NCBI GenBank assembly: GCA_950106755.1
Contig: OX467092.1
Location: 8,556,001-8,620,000 of the forward strand
Length of the DNA: 64,000 nucleotides
Reading direction: 5' to 3'
DNA from: Climacium dendroides
Taxonomy: Eukaryota > Streptophyta > Bryopsida > Hypnales > Climaciaceae
Positions 37,288 through 48,338 of the stretch are shown here, one piece after another; position 1 is the first letter of the stretch, and each line of letters begins with the position of its first letter. The notes beneath the pieces were generated by a model. It was not told the origin of the DNA and did not search any database. It was given only the letters and a program-made list of their open reading frames with translations. The position numbers were made by a program, and so were the translations under genes.

Positions 37288-37340
37288 GTACTTAGAAAAG
37301 ATCCATTGCCTGAAAAACACAATGGATGACACCTAAGTAC
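37288..37340. repeat. Imperfect hairpin
   Basis: GTACTTAG...ATCCATTG pairs with CAATGGAT...CTAAGTAC around a loop of about 11 nt, with a mismatched internal segment. Confidence 0.65.
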
Positions 37341-37457
37341 TTACATAACACAAAACATCCAATGAAATTAAAACTTAATTATGCACATTTAGTATTCAAG
37401 GATTAGTAATTAAATGTTTATAATACACAACTTGAGAATCTTAAGTTTAGGACCATC

Positions 37458-37535
37458 ATGGTGTCCGCATGGTTCTTAAGTTTAGGACCATTCTAAATTA
37501 TATTTGTACTCACGTATAAACCATGCAGACACCAT
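37458..37535. repeat. 17-bp inverted repeat
   Basis: ATGGTGTCCGCATGGTT at 37458-37474 pairs with AACCATGCAGACACCAT at 37519-37535 with one mismatch. A short direct repeat (TTAAGTTTAGGACCAT) overlaps the left arm. Confidence 0.75.
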
Positions 37536-40460
37536 TAATAGAGCAAGATATAGAAGATTTATGAGAGAAAAACAACCTTAATGCATGGTCAACAACGTTT
37601 GCTACTTATAACACAAGCAACAAGCAAAAAAAACTTACTAATAAAGTGAAAGAAGTCTTTCTCATTGTCTTTTCAAATGAAAGGTTTGAGCATTTTCCTG
37701 GTCTTTCATGACACACGTGAACTCAAGCAATTCTATTCATAGAAGAAGAATTTGAGCTCTCTTTTGGTTCTTTATAACACATATAGATCCAAGCATTTCT
37801 ATTTATGGAAAAGGGGTTTAAATTTTGTCTTGATCTTTTGTAACATACATGGGTCTAAACAATTCTATTTATAAGAGTCGGCATTTTAAATTTGTAGAAA
37901 AAATGTAAAAGCAAGATGTGAATCTAAGTATAGATTTAAATCCATAAGCTATATAAGAGTTATCTAAGCCCTACACAAAAGTATACAAGAGCTACACAAA
38001 AGTGATGCACATTGTAGGTGACAAACTAGTGAGATATTTATAAAAGAAAGTCTTCTATATTTTCCATGACTATTTACATTGTTGAGTAGAGAGAGGTTTG
38101 CCTCAAGAAATCACGGAGATTTTAGCTACGACAAGATATGGTTTGCTAGAAAGTTCAGTCAAATCTTCAAGTCTTGAAGTCTTTGAATCTTCAAACTGTT
38201 TCTTATTGGCCTATTTTATTAATGACTCTATATAAGTTCAAGGATTAATATAGGTGATAAAAAATCACAGGCTGCAAATAGATAAAACGAAGTGGCTAGA
38301 TTATAAACTGAACCATTTGAAAGATTGGCTTCTAAATTTCAAACTTCCGGTGACCAACATGAACAATCCAACTTCAGTATGAGAACAAAGCAAATCTCGA
38401 CCATGTGGGCCATTAACTCTACTTTGTCACCATGACATAAAATGAGACTAAAAAATGATTTAATCCATGCCGCTTACAACAACAAAGGTTACAAAGAAAT
38501 GAAAGTTACAAGCCACAATACACAAGTCTTTAATGTCTTTTAACTTCAACATCAACCTCAATTCTTTAACTAAACTTTAATATAGTGCCACCAATGATCT
38601 ATGCACTCAAATAAGATATGTAATATCTTTTTTTAAAACTTACACAATTTTTCTAATACTTCTCCAAAACTCAAATAAAAATAACACTCTTTCCATTTTT
38701 TATGGCCACTCAAAGTTTCAGCTTCTAAAATTGAAAGTAGTAGACCTTCCTTCACTTCCACATTCACAATTCACTTATAAATGCTCGAAATACAACAAAT
38801 GATAGTTACTTAAAAAGCTAACAAAAACTTTCACAATCTCTCCAAATTTCATTGCAAACCAAAAACTTGTTCATCATCTATGGTTGGTCAAAGTCTCTAT
38901 CCCTTTACATAGGAGGCAATAGACTTTCTTTCACTCAAACTAGCACAAATCTCAATTCACAATTTCAATTCAAACAAGAAATGTTTTTTTGAAAAGATGA
39001 CCACATGATACACAACTTTTCCAATTTTCATTTCAAGTTTCTCAAAATTCAATACAATATGTCTCCTTAAACATTTGGGCTTTTTAAACTAACAACAAAG
39101 AAGAAGATGAATAGTATCACCTTATCCTCTACTTCAATAATACAACTCAATAATGCAAAACCAAATGAACATCAGCCTATAACTTTGTCATAAAGCTATC
39201 CTACTATCCATTGGTCAAATATTTAACCAAACTATAAAATTCACCTCCTTAACTAGAAGATAAATCACCCTAAAATCACTAGAAGGTTATTAGATGTCTA
39301 TTAAAGGTAAAAAAAACAAAGTTTAAGAAACCTCACTCCATTTGCAAAAACTTAAAAATGTATTTGACAATGGTAGTAATGTAATCTGCATGATCTACCT
39401 TCATCAAAAGATTGACCGGCCCCTTTAACCATCATTGGTGGTTATGACTCCCCTTTACAAGCTTCATCATACAATAGTATTGATTGATATTCAGACCTTC
39501 AAAACACTTTTTAAATATCACTTCTCAACTATCAAACTCAATATATCCAACTTGCAACAAGATCACCAATGTACAAACACTGTATTGAAGATTCTCATGC
39601 CAATGTTGCTCCATGCAAGGCTACTTCAGTGGTTGAAAAGGTTCAACTTTTTCTTCAAGACGTTCATGGAATAATGCAAAACTCAACAACAAAAAAGATT
39701 GATCTGGCATTTGTGATAAAGGAAAACTCAAATTCTACTTTCAATTGAGGTTCTTCATCTTAGGACTCAAAAACCCCCCTTCAATTTGACATATTGAAAT
39801 CTGAAGTGGAATACAAAAAAAATTAAATCAAATAGATGAAGTTCAAAGGTAGTTGCATCTTTTTAAATAGATAGCACACCATAACAAGAAAGCGTCACTT
39901 TGAAGCTACTGAACATTATGTACACATTTATAATGTGACAATGTTATTAGCAAAGTTTTTAAATTCAACTTGCTGATATATAGATGTCATGATGTTGGAT
40001 TTAGATTGCATTATATAAATATTATAATTGAATTTGTGCCAAGATTTTAGGATGATGAACTTTTGTACAACATTATGGAGACTAGAGAGAAATCATTGTG
40101 AAGTTGATGTGATACAATTGTGATTATTATTGCCATGCAAAAAATCCATAATTTGAATGATATAGATGTAATTATTTGTAGCCTAACATACTTAAGAATT
40201 TTGTTGTATTTTAAGTATCCAAGATATTATAATTGTATTACAATTAAGGTACAAATAGTATCTAGTTATACTAAAAAGGAGATAAATGGTATCTAAATGT
40301 AAAAATAGGAAATGCTACTAAGTGTTGGTTCATTAAATGCCCACCATTTTCGTAATGTGTCTTCACACACACAATAAGATTCAACGAACCATTTATATAT
40401 AAGGATTTCTTTCAACATATGTGCCCCAAGAATCATGGGGAACTTACAAGCCTAAACAAG

Positions 40461-41210
40461 CTACCCATCAACATGTCGTTTTTGAATTCAAAGTGAGAAA
40501 AATTTCAGTACTACCAATTTTAAAAGCCTCCCGAGAGCTCAAAAATTGGTATTTTACCACGAATTTTTACCACAACATCATCTTTAAGTTAATTATATTT
40601 GTGCCAAATTTCATGGCCAAAAGATTCACCGAAAAAAAGTTATTCAAAATCTACCAACATTGGTAGCTATGGAAATTTTTTCACTGCTGCCAACTTTGAC
40701 AACCTCCCAAAGATTGAATTATTTTTTTTTTGCCATGAAATTCTTGGAACAAAAACCTCTTTATATTAATAACATATGATAAAAATTTCAAGGCCAAAAG
40801 ATTAATACAAAAAAAAATATTCAAAATCTACCAACATGTGTCGTTTTGAGAAACAATTGTGAAAAACCATTTCACTACTTCAACTTTGACACCCTCCTAA
40901 GGGCTGCAATTTTACTTATTTACCATGAATGTTTTTGCACAAGATCATCTCTATGCTAATAACATGTGTTCCAAATTTGAAGGTCAAAATATTTACACAA
41001 AAAATGAAATCCACAATCTACCAACATGTGTAGTTGTGGGAAACAATGGGGGAAAACCATTTCATTGCTACCAACTTTGACACCCTCCCAACAGTTGAGA
41101 AATTGTCTATTTACCATGAAACTTTTGGCACAACATGCTCTTTATGTTAACAACATTCATGCCAAATTTCAAGGTCAAAAAATTTATACAAAAAAAATAT
41201 TTACAATCTA
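40461..41210. repeat. Left arm: four tandem ~190-bp units
   Basis: Units begin with CTACCAACATGTG-like motifs at 40461 (diverged), 40651, 40828, 41018 and 41208, giving periods of 190, 177, 190 and 190. Each unit holds CCAACTTTGACACCCTCCCA, then TACCATGAAATTTTTGGCAC and CCAAATTTCAAGGTCAAAA. Confidence 0.88.
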
Positions 41211-42218
41211 CCAACGTGTATGTCCTCCATTTGCCTCAATCACTACTTGTAACCTAGAGGGCATAGAATGACATAATTGAAGGAGCTTTGTACCATTGAT
41301 TAACCTCCACTTTCTTTCAATAACTACCTTGAAGTCATCTAAATTTTTTAAACATATTGGGCCATGTTGTACAACATCTTTCAAAATCTTCCAAAGGTTC
41401 TCAATTGGATTGAGATCGGGAGAATTTGCAAGCCAATCGAGCTTCTCCAAGAGGTGTGTTTGTCTCCATTCTTCACATAGTTTGCTACAAGGGACATGTG
41501 TGCCATCTTCCATGAGCAATCCCTATGACATTCTACTTATAAAATGAAGCAACTCGCCATTGTAGACCACTTCAACAAAATCCTTAGCAGAACGTCTATT
41601 TTTGGGCATAAAAACAAGTTGTGACTTTTGCCCTCCAGCAAATGCACCCCAAATCATCAAAGAAGTTCTCCCACTCTTAAAAGTTAGAACTATACAACTT
41701 GATGAATAGCGCTCATATGCATTTCTCCAAACATGAACTTGTCTAGGATTTTTTCCAACTTCAAAGGTAGACTCATCTATCCAAACAACTCTCTCCCATT
41801 CTTTTACACTCCACCTACAATACTTTTGAGCAAATGCCAATTGTTGACATGTGACGAGGTATCAAGAAAGGTTTTTTAACTGCAATTCGACTGAAAATGC
41901 CACTCTCATGTAAGGCCCTTCGAGTAGTCGATCTAGATACTTGAGTAGAACATATATTAGTAATCTCAAAGAGTGTCGAGCGACCATGAGTTTTTGAGAC
42001 ACGTATAACAGCATGGACATCTCTTTATTACTAAGCTTTTTAGCATGACTTCCACCACAAGGTTTGCACTTATAAGTTCCATCTTCTCGAAATTTCTTCA
42101 CTACCCTCTGAACTGTTCTAACACGGACTCCAACAATAGCTGCAATGTCAACTCTTGTCTTCTCTGCCTCACTCAAACCTACTATGTGAGCACGAGTTTC
42201 ATCTAAAATAGCCATCAT
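41208..42218 (-). pseudogene. Tc1/mariner-family DD34E transposase, broken
   Basis: Translated on the minus strand. An N-terminal helix-turn-helix (RVDIAAIVGVRVRTVQRVV, residues about 22-40) is followed by a second binding region seen only in another frame (VSRSTTRRALHESGIFSR, then IAVKKPFLIPRH). Next comes the catalytic domain with VVWIDESTF (first Asp), LLMEDGTHV (second Asp) and NSPDLNPIENLW (Glu). The spacing between the second Asp and the Glu is 34 residues, hence DD34E. The C-terminus EANGGHTRW is preserved. Lesions are a frameshift near 42030, a compensating one near 41845 and an in-frame TAG at 41523-41525. Without them the protein would be about 335 residues, the usual Tc1 length. 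It would cut and paste the surrounding element at TA sites. Confidence 0.93.
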
Positions 42219-42249
42219 TCAGTGACCATGATCTAGCCTTCATTTAATT

Positions 42250-42560
42250 ACCATGATCCAGCCTCACTCACTGAGCACATATATAACCTCACTCAGTCAT
42301 CAGAAAAAAATCTCACATACCTTCAATCACTCACCATGATCCAACCTTATTCACCACATACATAACCTCACTCAGTTATTAAAAAAAACTCACATACCCT
42401 CAATCACTCACCATCATCCAGCCTCACAGCCTTCACTCATTCACCAGACCTCACCAGTCACCACATGTAAGTTATAACCTCACTCACTTTTAAAGAAAAT
42501 TTCACATACCTCCATATATCCTCAGTCACTCATCCCATGCCTCATCCACTCAGTTATCAC
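42250..42560. repeat. Degenerate ~80-bp repeats upstream of the transposase
   Basis: CCATGATCCAGCCTCACTCA-like starts occur at 42251, 42333 and 42411, each followed by AACCTCACTCAGT and CTCACATACC. A further loose copy follows to about 42560. They lie in the transposase leader or promoter region. Confidence 0.75.
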
Positions 42561-42948
42561 ATAGCCTAGACTTGCTCACTTAACTCATTTTTCATGCACT
42601 CAATTACTCATGTTCACAAAGTTTCAATCCTCTGCTTAGAAAATAATCACCCATCACTTGCTTCTCTCATCATCCCACATCCCACCTCCTATAATGCTCT
42701 ATTGTAAATGCAAGCATTCTTATTGAGAGGAAAAAGTTTCTTCATACATGTATGGTCTCCAATTTTTAAACAAGTGCATTCTTTGAGATGTGACAAGTGC
42801 ACACAACTAGATTTGGCTATCCTTGATTTTATTGAGAATCATTTATGATTAAAGATTGCATCATCTAGAGAATTTCAATCTAGAAGCATGAGTGTTTAAC
42901 ATACTTCAACAATTTCAATGTCTTTAATAAAATGTATCTCACAACTAC

Positions 42949-43645
42949 ACACATTGGTAGATTGTAAATATTTTTTTGGTATAAATGTTTTGACCTTGAA
43001 ATTTGACATGAATGTTGTTGACATAAAGAGTATTTTGTGCCAAAAGTTTCATGGTAAATAGACAATTTCTCAATTGTTGGGAGGGTGTCAAAGTTGGTAA
43101 CGATGAAATGTTTTTCCCCCATTGTTTCCCACAACTACACATGTTGGTAGATTGTGGATTTCATTTTTTGTGTAAATATTTTGACCTTCAAATTTGGTAC
43201 ACATGTTATTAGCATAGAGGAGATCTTGTGCAAAAAAATTCATGGTAAATAAGTAAAATTGCAGCCCTTAGGAGGGTATCAAAGTTGGAAGTAGTGAAAT
43301 GGTTTTTTATAGCTACACATGTTGGTAGATTTTGAATATTTTTTTTTGTATAACTTTTTTGGCTTTGAAACTTGTAACAAATGTTATTAACATAAAAACC
43401 ACTTTGTGGAAAAAATTTCATAGTAAATAAGCAATTTTCAGCCCTTGGGAGGCTGTCAAAGTTGAAGTAGTGAAATGGTTTTTCACAATTGTTTCTCAAA
43501 ATGACACATGTTGATAGATTGTTAATATCTTTTTTTGTATTAATCTTTTGGCCTTGAAATTTTTATCATATGTTATTAACATAAAGAGGTTTTTGTTCCA
43601 AGAATTTCATGGCAAAAAAATAATAATTCAATTAAAGTTGGTAGG
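42949..43645. repeat. Right arm: inverted ~190-bp units
   Basis: The inverse motif CATGTTGGTAG ends near 42960, 43150, 43328 and 43517, with a last partial unit finishing near 43645. Periods are 190, 178 and 189. The sequence is the reverse complement of the left arm with modest divergence. Confidence 0.88.
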
Positions 43646-44335
43646 CTAGTATAAATCTATATAGACCAATGCAAGTCATTTTATATAGTCTAAAGTATAC
43701 ATCATAATTATGAACTACTCAATGAATGCACTTTGAATTTTGTTCAAATTTACATTCACAAATTACTCACACATAGGTATAGTTAAAGTAGAAGGTCTTA
43801 AAATAACCAAGCTCTAAATGTGTTTTCTAATAGATAGGCACATATTGCTTTCTTCCATATACCAATTGTATTGGTCAATGTACTAAGATTGAACATACTA
43901 GGAGGTGGCCATTTTTAGAGTCTTATGTGATTCCATCTTCAAAATACAAAACATCCTAGATTAGATGCCAATTTCATTTGTCTTTCAACAAAAGTTCAAC
44001 AAAAAATATTTCAAGAAGTCAAACTCCTCCCAATTGTGAACCAACTAGTAAGTGGTTAGTGTATGGATCTCTTGCCTTACATATTAAAATTCTTCCAAAA
44101 AAGGTCAATTACCAAAGATCCACAAATAAAAATCTATAAGAACCATACCAACCTTAATTACAAGGACAAAAGCACTTGGAACTAAAAAGCTAAACCCTTT
44201 AGTGTTTTGACATCCTAAAACTAGACAATGAATATAGAGGTTCCAAGGGCTTTTGTAACTACAAAACTTCTCCTTCATCCAAATGAATGCTTGACTTTTA
44301 AAAATTCACAATTTTATATTATGAATTTGATAAAC
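43646..44335. other. No gene seen
   Basis: AT-rich sequence without recognised features. Confidence 0.4.
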
Positions 44336-44339
44336 TTGA

Positions 44340-44790
44340 GGTAAATCTACTATAGTAGCCCTTTAGTCCCAAGGCATTTTTTGGCTAAAAAAACATTCAA
44401 AATTGCAATTTCTATTGTGTTCATAAAAAAAATTACAAGATGGATTTTTTAGAATGTATATAGGGTCTTGTACTTTATTTATATGAGGTCATGTGGAAAA
44501 TATTATGAAGTCTTACCATACAAATTAAAAGATATTTGCATTTAAAGTGAGAGTTTAGTTGTTTTTTTACTGTACCTTAAGAATTTTAGATAGCTTTAAT
44601 AGTCATTTGCTGAATTTTTTTGCACTATAGACCTTGAGATTAACCTAAAATGATAGGTTATCATGTTAGGCATATACATACCTATTTCAAGGCAATCCAA
44701 GACATCAAATAAAATCTTGTAATACCACAATGTTTCAAGAATTGGCAATATAGTGAATACACTAGGCTATTTTTTATCAATTTTTTTCAC
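44340..44790 (+). mobile_element. Partial TTAA-family repeat
   Basis: From CCCTTTAGTCCCAAGGCATT onward the order of phrases matches 57531-57800: AACATTCAAAATTGCAATTTC, then GGGTCTTGTACTTTAT, then ATGTGGAAAATATTATGAAG. The terminal TTAA is not preserved and the right end is unclear. Confidence 0.5.
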
Positions 44791-45776
44791 AACATATTTT
44801 TAGAAAAAAATCCAAACAATGGATTCAAAAATGTACTCATACTTGAAAAAAAAAAAAAAACTTAACTTCAAAATCTCAAAATTCTATAACATCTACTCGA
44901 GCATCTACTGCTTGTTGCAACCTACCAATAAGCAAGCAAAGTAGACAACCTTTAGACACCAACGACGCTAGCGTGCAAGCCTAGAGCGGCGAGCTTGTGA
45001 GCCTAGAGCCCCCAAAACTTCTTTTTTCTGGGTTTTTTCCAAAACTTTTTTTGTCTCCAATAAATTTTCAAAAATAGAAGAAAACTTTCTATTTATATTA
45101 AGTTTGAGGACCTATGACCATGGATTTTGTTTATTATCTTTTTACTTTCACATTTTGTCTTCTAACGGTGCCAATAGTGTCCTAGTTGTTCCGATATTTT
45201 GTAGTTGGTACATTTGCAGTTTGCGATATGCTTCGATTGTTCCTAAATATTAGATACACATCTATATCTTGTAGTGGCGGTTGATCATACAAGACCCCTT
45301 GTGAATATGTTAGATATATTGAAGAGCTCTTAGAGATGGAAGCCAACATGCTGCAAATACCATGTCACTACTCAATTGAAGTTGGTCCCAATCAGAACAA
45401 GCCAAACCACCAACACCTTGGATCTATCTTTGTTTTTTTATTTTTATACATCGTTTAATGTCATCCCAACACAATTGAAATTGAATTACCACCTCTTACT
45501 TAGTCTCATAATCTTCCTTTCTACCATGATAGGTGGAAGTTGAAGTTCCCTTCTATAGTCCCGTCCCCTCGCAGTTCTGATGGTGCACTTGATGTTCAAC
45601 GCCCATTTTTGAGCTTGACATTTTGCATTCAATTTTATTGTTGACCTTCGCAATATGCCATCTTGACATGTTGGAGTTGTTTTCAAATGCAATTGTAATA
45701 TGTCATGATGGTTGCACCTCAAGTTCTTTTCTTTTGCCTTGGAAAGAGTCTAGTGAAGTTGTAGTGGACTCGATGT

Positions 45777-45960
45777 TGGTTTTGGAGAACCCTCATGGTA
45801 CCTCCACTTTTGGTCATTGCGACCAAAAATTTAAATTAAAAAAAGGTTGATTTTTTTAATGAGATGCCTTCTATGAACAATTTTTTTTTCCAAATTTTTT
45901 TTTAGTTTTTTTTCAAGCGTCGACCAAAAGTGGAGGTACCGCAAAGGTGCCCCCAAACCA
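45777..45960. mobile_element. Foldback MITE 1, about 184 bp
   Basis: The left arm starts TGGTTTTGGAGAACCCTCAT and includes GGTACCTCCACTTTTGGTC. The right arm is GACCAAAAGTGGAGGTACC followed by a run ending CCCCAAACCA. The two arms pair over about 38 bp. No coding sequence. Confidence 0.85.
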
Positions 45961-45973
45961 TAGTCGGACCCAA

Positions 45974-46190
45974 CTATGGTTTTGGAGCATCCTCACAGTC
46001 CCCCCACTTTTGGTCAAAGTGAAGTGAAAAAAAGGAAAAAACTAAAATAAAAAATAATAATTGTTTGATAAGATGTCTTTCATATACAATTTGTAATTCA
46101 TGACTATTTCGACTAATAAAGGGAAGAAGTTTCATGAAATTTTTTGTCAATACCAAAAGTTGGGGTAGTGAGAGGTCACCAAAGAACTAC
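45974..46190. mobile_element. Foldback MITE 2, tandem to the first
   Basis: The same left arm (TATGGTTTTGGAGCATCCTC, then CCCCACTTTTGGTCAA) and a diverged right arm (ACCAAAAGTTGGGGTAGTGA, ending ACCAAAGAACTAC). The spacer TCGGACCCAAC after the first copy recurs as TCGGGTCCAAC after this one, so the repeating unit includes the spacer. Confidence 0.75.
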
Positions 46191-46202
46191 TATCGGGTCC
46201 AA

Positions 46203-46249
46203 CGGTTGTTTTGGAAGTACCTCATAGTACTCACACTTTTGGTTTTGAC
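46203..46249. mobile_element. MITE 3, left arm only
   Basis: GGTTGTTTTGGAAGTACCTC, then CACACTTTTGGTTTTGAC, matches the left arm of the two preceding copies. No right arm was found. Confidence 0.6.
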
Positions 46250-46563
46250 AAAAAATTCTTATTTGTTTAGCACGTGGTTTTGATGATTTAATTATGGTGT
46301 TTTATTGTAATGTTTTTGATTTTCTTGAGGTCCATTCAATGGTTGTTTAATTTCATAGCACTACGTTGCAATTTGTTGCAATGTTTAATTTTTTTATTGT
46401 CCTCCATTCTCTTTGACATGACTGGACTAGAATTGCACGGAATGAATATAAATCTTGAACTAAGTTTAGATGTTTACAACACCTAATCTTACTAAGGAAA
46501 GATGGTACATTGATTGTCCCATAATGTATACTCATCCATCAGAGATAGAGCTTCAAAAATCAT

Positions 46564-47810
46564 TTGGTGTTATGGACTTGGAAGTTCTTGGGTTTGTTGA
46601 TCTCATTGACACTTAGAAGAAGGGGCCATTGTGAGAAGGATGGTTGCACACAAGAAGGTAAAGAACAAGAGATTTGGGCAAACAAAACATATAAAAGAAA
46701 TGAAGTGCTTAGTGAAGTTGGTGGTGAAGAAGGAGAAGGAGAAAAAGAAGAAGGGGATGAACAAAGAAGTAGAGAAGCATTTGCACAAAAGGGTTTTTTT
46801 GCACACAAGTTTTTTTTTGCAGAGAATCATTTGGAGGACCATGGCTATATGATTGTAGTTCATTCATGGTGCACTGCTTTGAAGGGCATCATTGTGAAAT
46901 TGTGTGAGGCATATCCTACATTGGTGAAGAAGGTCAATTGGTTGGACATCAACCATATGCACTTGACCTTGGCTTTAGATAAAAAAAAACATAATATGAT
47001 TTTTTGAAATCATTATGACGTAAATAACATTTGGCACTGCAAATTGTTTTATTTATTTTTGGTGTATAATTTTTTCAATGCTCGCAGACTCTAAAGTTTG
47101 GAATCACTATCATGGTCAAGGATCTCGAAGAGAAAGAGAAATTCAAATTCTCTTACAAGTGTATAAAGGCGAAAACAACATGTTCATTAACTATACCACT
47201 AAGGACACCATGTTGATGAATAAGGCAATATCATCACCGTGGCGGGGGACTCACAAAAAAGATGCTAGAGTTTTGTAATTCCTCATAGAAGGAACAACCA
47301 GAAAAAGAGATTTGGTTTTGGACTACACAATATTTGTGGATAATTTTCAAATTCATTGATTGTGTATTGAAGTTTTAATTCATGTAATCAATCATAGAAC
47401 TAATGAATTGGATATTGCTTATTACATGTGCATTAATTACAACATGTTGCAATACAAGGGAGCACATTGTGACTTTGAAAGAAGATAAGGAGATTTTCAT
47501 CGCCGTCCTCCTACCCATGAGGAAGACCATTCTAGTTGTGGTAACAACTAAAGTCACAAAATCACCGTTGCAAGTTGTGGCCTCACAAGATCTGAACGCC
47601 ATGACCTTGGTGCCTTGGAAGTTTGCTCAAAAAGATAAACCTAGTAAATAAAATTTAAAGATTCTAAATTGTTTGTGCGCATGCTACATTTTATGGTCTA
47701 TGAGTCTAACATTGTTTTATTTGTAATTGCAGCCCTGAAGGACTAATGTTGGCGCATACTTTGACAAAGAAACAAAGTCTTCTTTCTAGTCCATAGAAGT
47801 CTTTTGATCT
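46564..47810 (+). pseudogene. Decayed multi-exon gene inside the 3.4-kb element
   Basis: An open frame at 46564-47007 holds a charged Lys/Glu-rich part (about 46650-46790) and then HGYMIVVHSWCTALKGIIVK and CEAYPTLVKKVNWLDINHMH. An acceptor-like TGCTCGCAG at about 47089 precedes a second stretch (47090-47278). A third, 47403-47651, reads IVTLKEDKEIFIAVLLPMRK and SPLQVVASQDLNAMTLVPW. A further acceptor (GTAATTGCAG) near 47734 precedes PEGLMLAHTLTKKQSLLSS. The family is not recognised. Its position between the inverted termini suggests it is the element's own gene. Confidence 0.4.
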
Positions 47811-48338
47811 TGTATATACCAAGCAAATAGCATTGGTATTTCTAAAGTTTGGTTGTTGTAAATCAAAACGCAAAAAATAAATATAGGCTCTAAATATTTT
47901 TAGAGTTTATGGATGTATTAGCATCTAAGAGTAGAGAGACTTCTAAGTCATCTATGATAGAGGATTCTAAAATCAAGTCCATAGCAACTTAAATTCATGA
48001 GATTGACATAGTGCATGAGTCAAAGTATTATGTGTTCATTTTCAATATGATTTGATTTGTGTGTTTTATGGCTACATCTTGAGTATGATTGATTTCCCTT
48101 CACAATTTTGCATTCTATGTTTTCTATCAAAATTAAATACAATTGGTTGTTGCAATTTTTTAAATTTCTTCTAAGTTTGTAAGTAAGTTAAATTTTTGAA
48201 AAATGAACTCACATCTTTGGAAAAATAAATTACTTACACCCACGGTCATAGGTTCCTTACAATTTTTTTAATAAAAAACTTTTCCTGCTCACAAGCTCAT
48301 AGGCTCTTGGGCTCACGCTCACAAGCTCGCCTGCTAGC

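Larger units (their letters stand above)
36480..40460. other. AT-rich stretch without gene; two hairpins
   Basis: No coding frames were recognised over nearly 4 kb. Two inverted repeats stand out and are listed separately (37288-37340 and 37458-37535). Confidence 0.45.
40461..43645 (-). mobile_element. Foldback Tc1-like transposon with tandem-repeat arms
   Basis: Two inverted arms of about 700-750 bp, each built of tandem units of about 190 bp, enclose a Tc1/mariner-type transposase remnant on the minus strand and a repeat-bearing upstream region. The transposase reading frame ends exactly where the left arm begins: its last codons include the CCAACGTGTA motif that starts each arm unit. The outer boundaries are not precise, and no TA target duplication could be placed. 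Confidence 0.8.
44967..48338. mobile_element. 3.4-kb inverted-repeat element
   Basis: The left end GCTAGCGTGCAAGC is mirrored by GCTTGTGAGCGTGAGCCC-type sequence ending GCTAGC at 48333-48338. Both ends carry repeated GCGAGCTTGTGAGC motifs. About 120 bp further in, both arms hold GAGGACCTATGACCATGG-like sequence (45109 and, inverted, near 48235). Termini plus subterminal repeats suggest a DNA transposon. No target duplication was found, and the superfamily is unknown. The interior holds a decayed gene and tandem MITEs. Confidence 0.65.

Noticed and set aside
40421..41271. Plus-strand open frames within the left arm of the foldback element
   Set aside because: Similar frames recur because the DNA is a tandem repeat. 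They are not genes, and the mirrored minus-strand frames in the right arm have the same cause.
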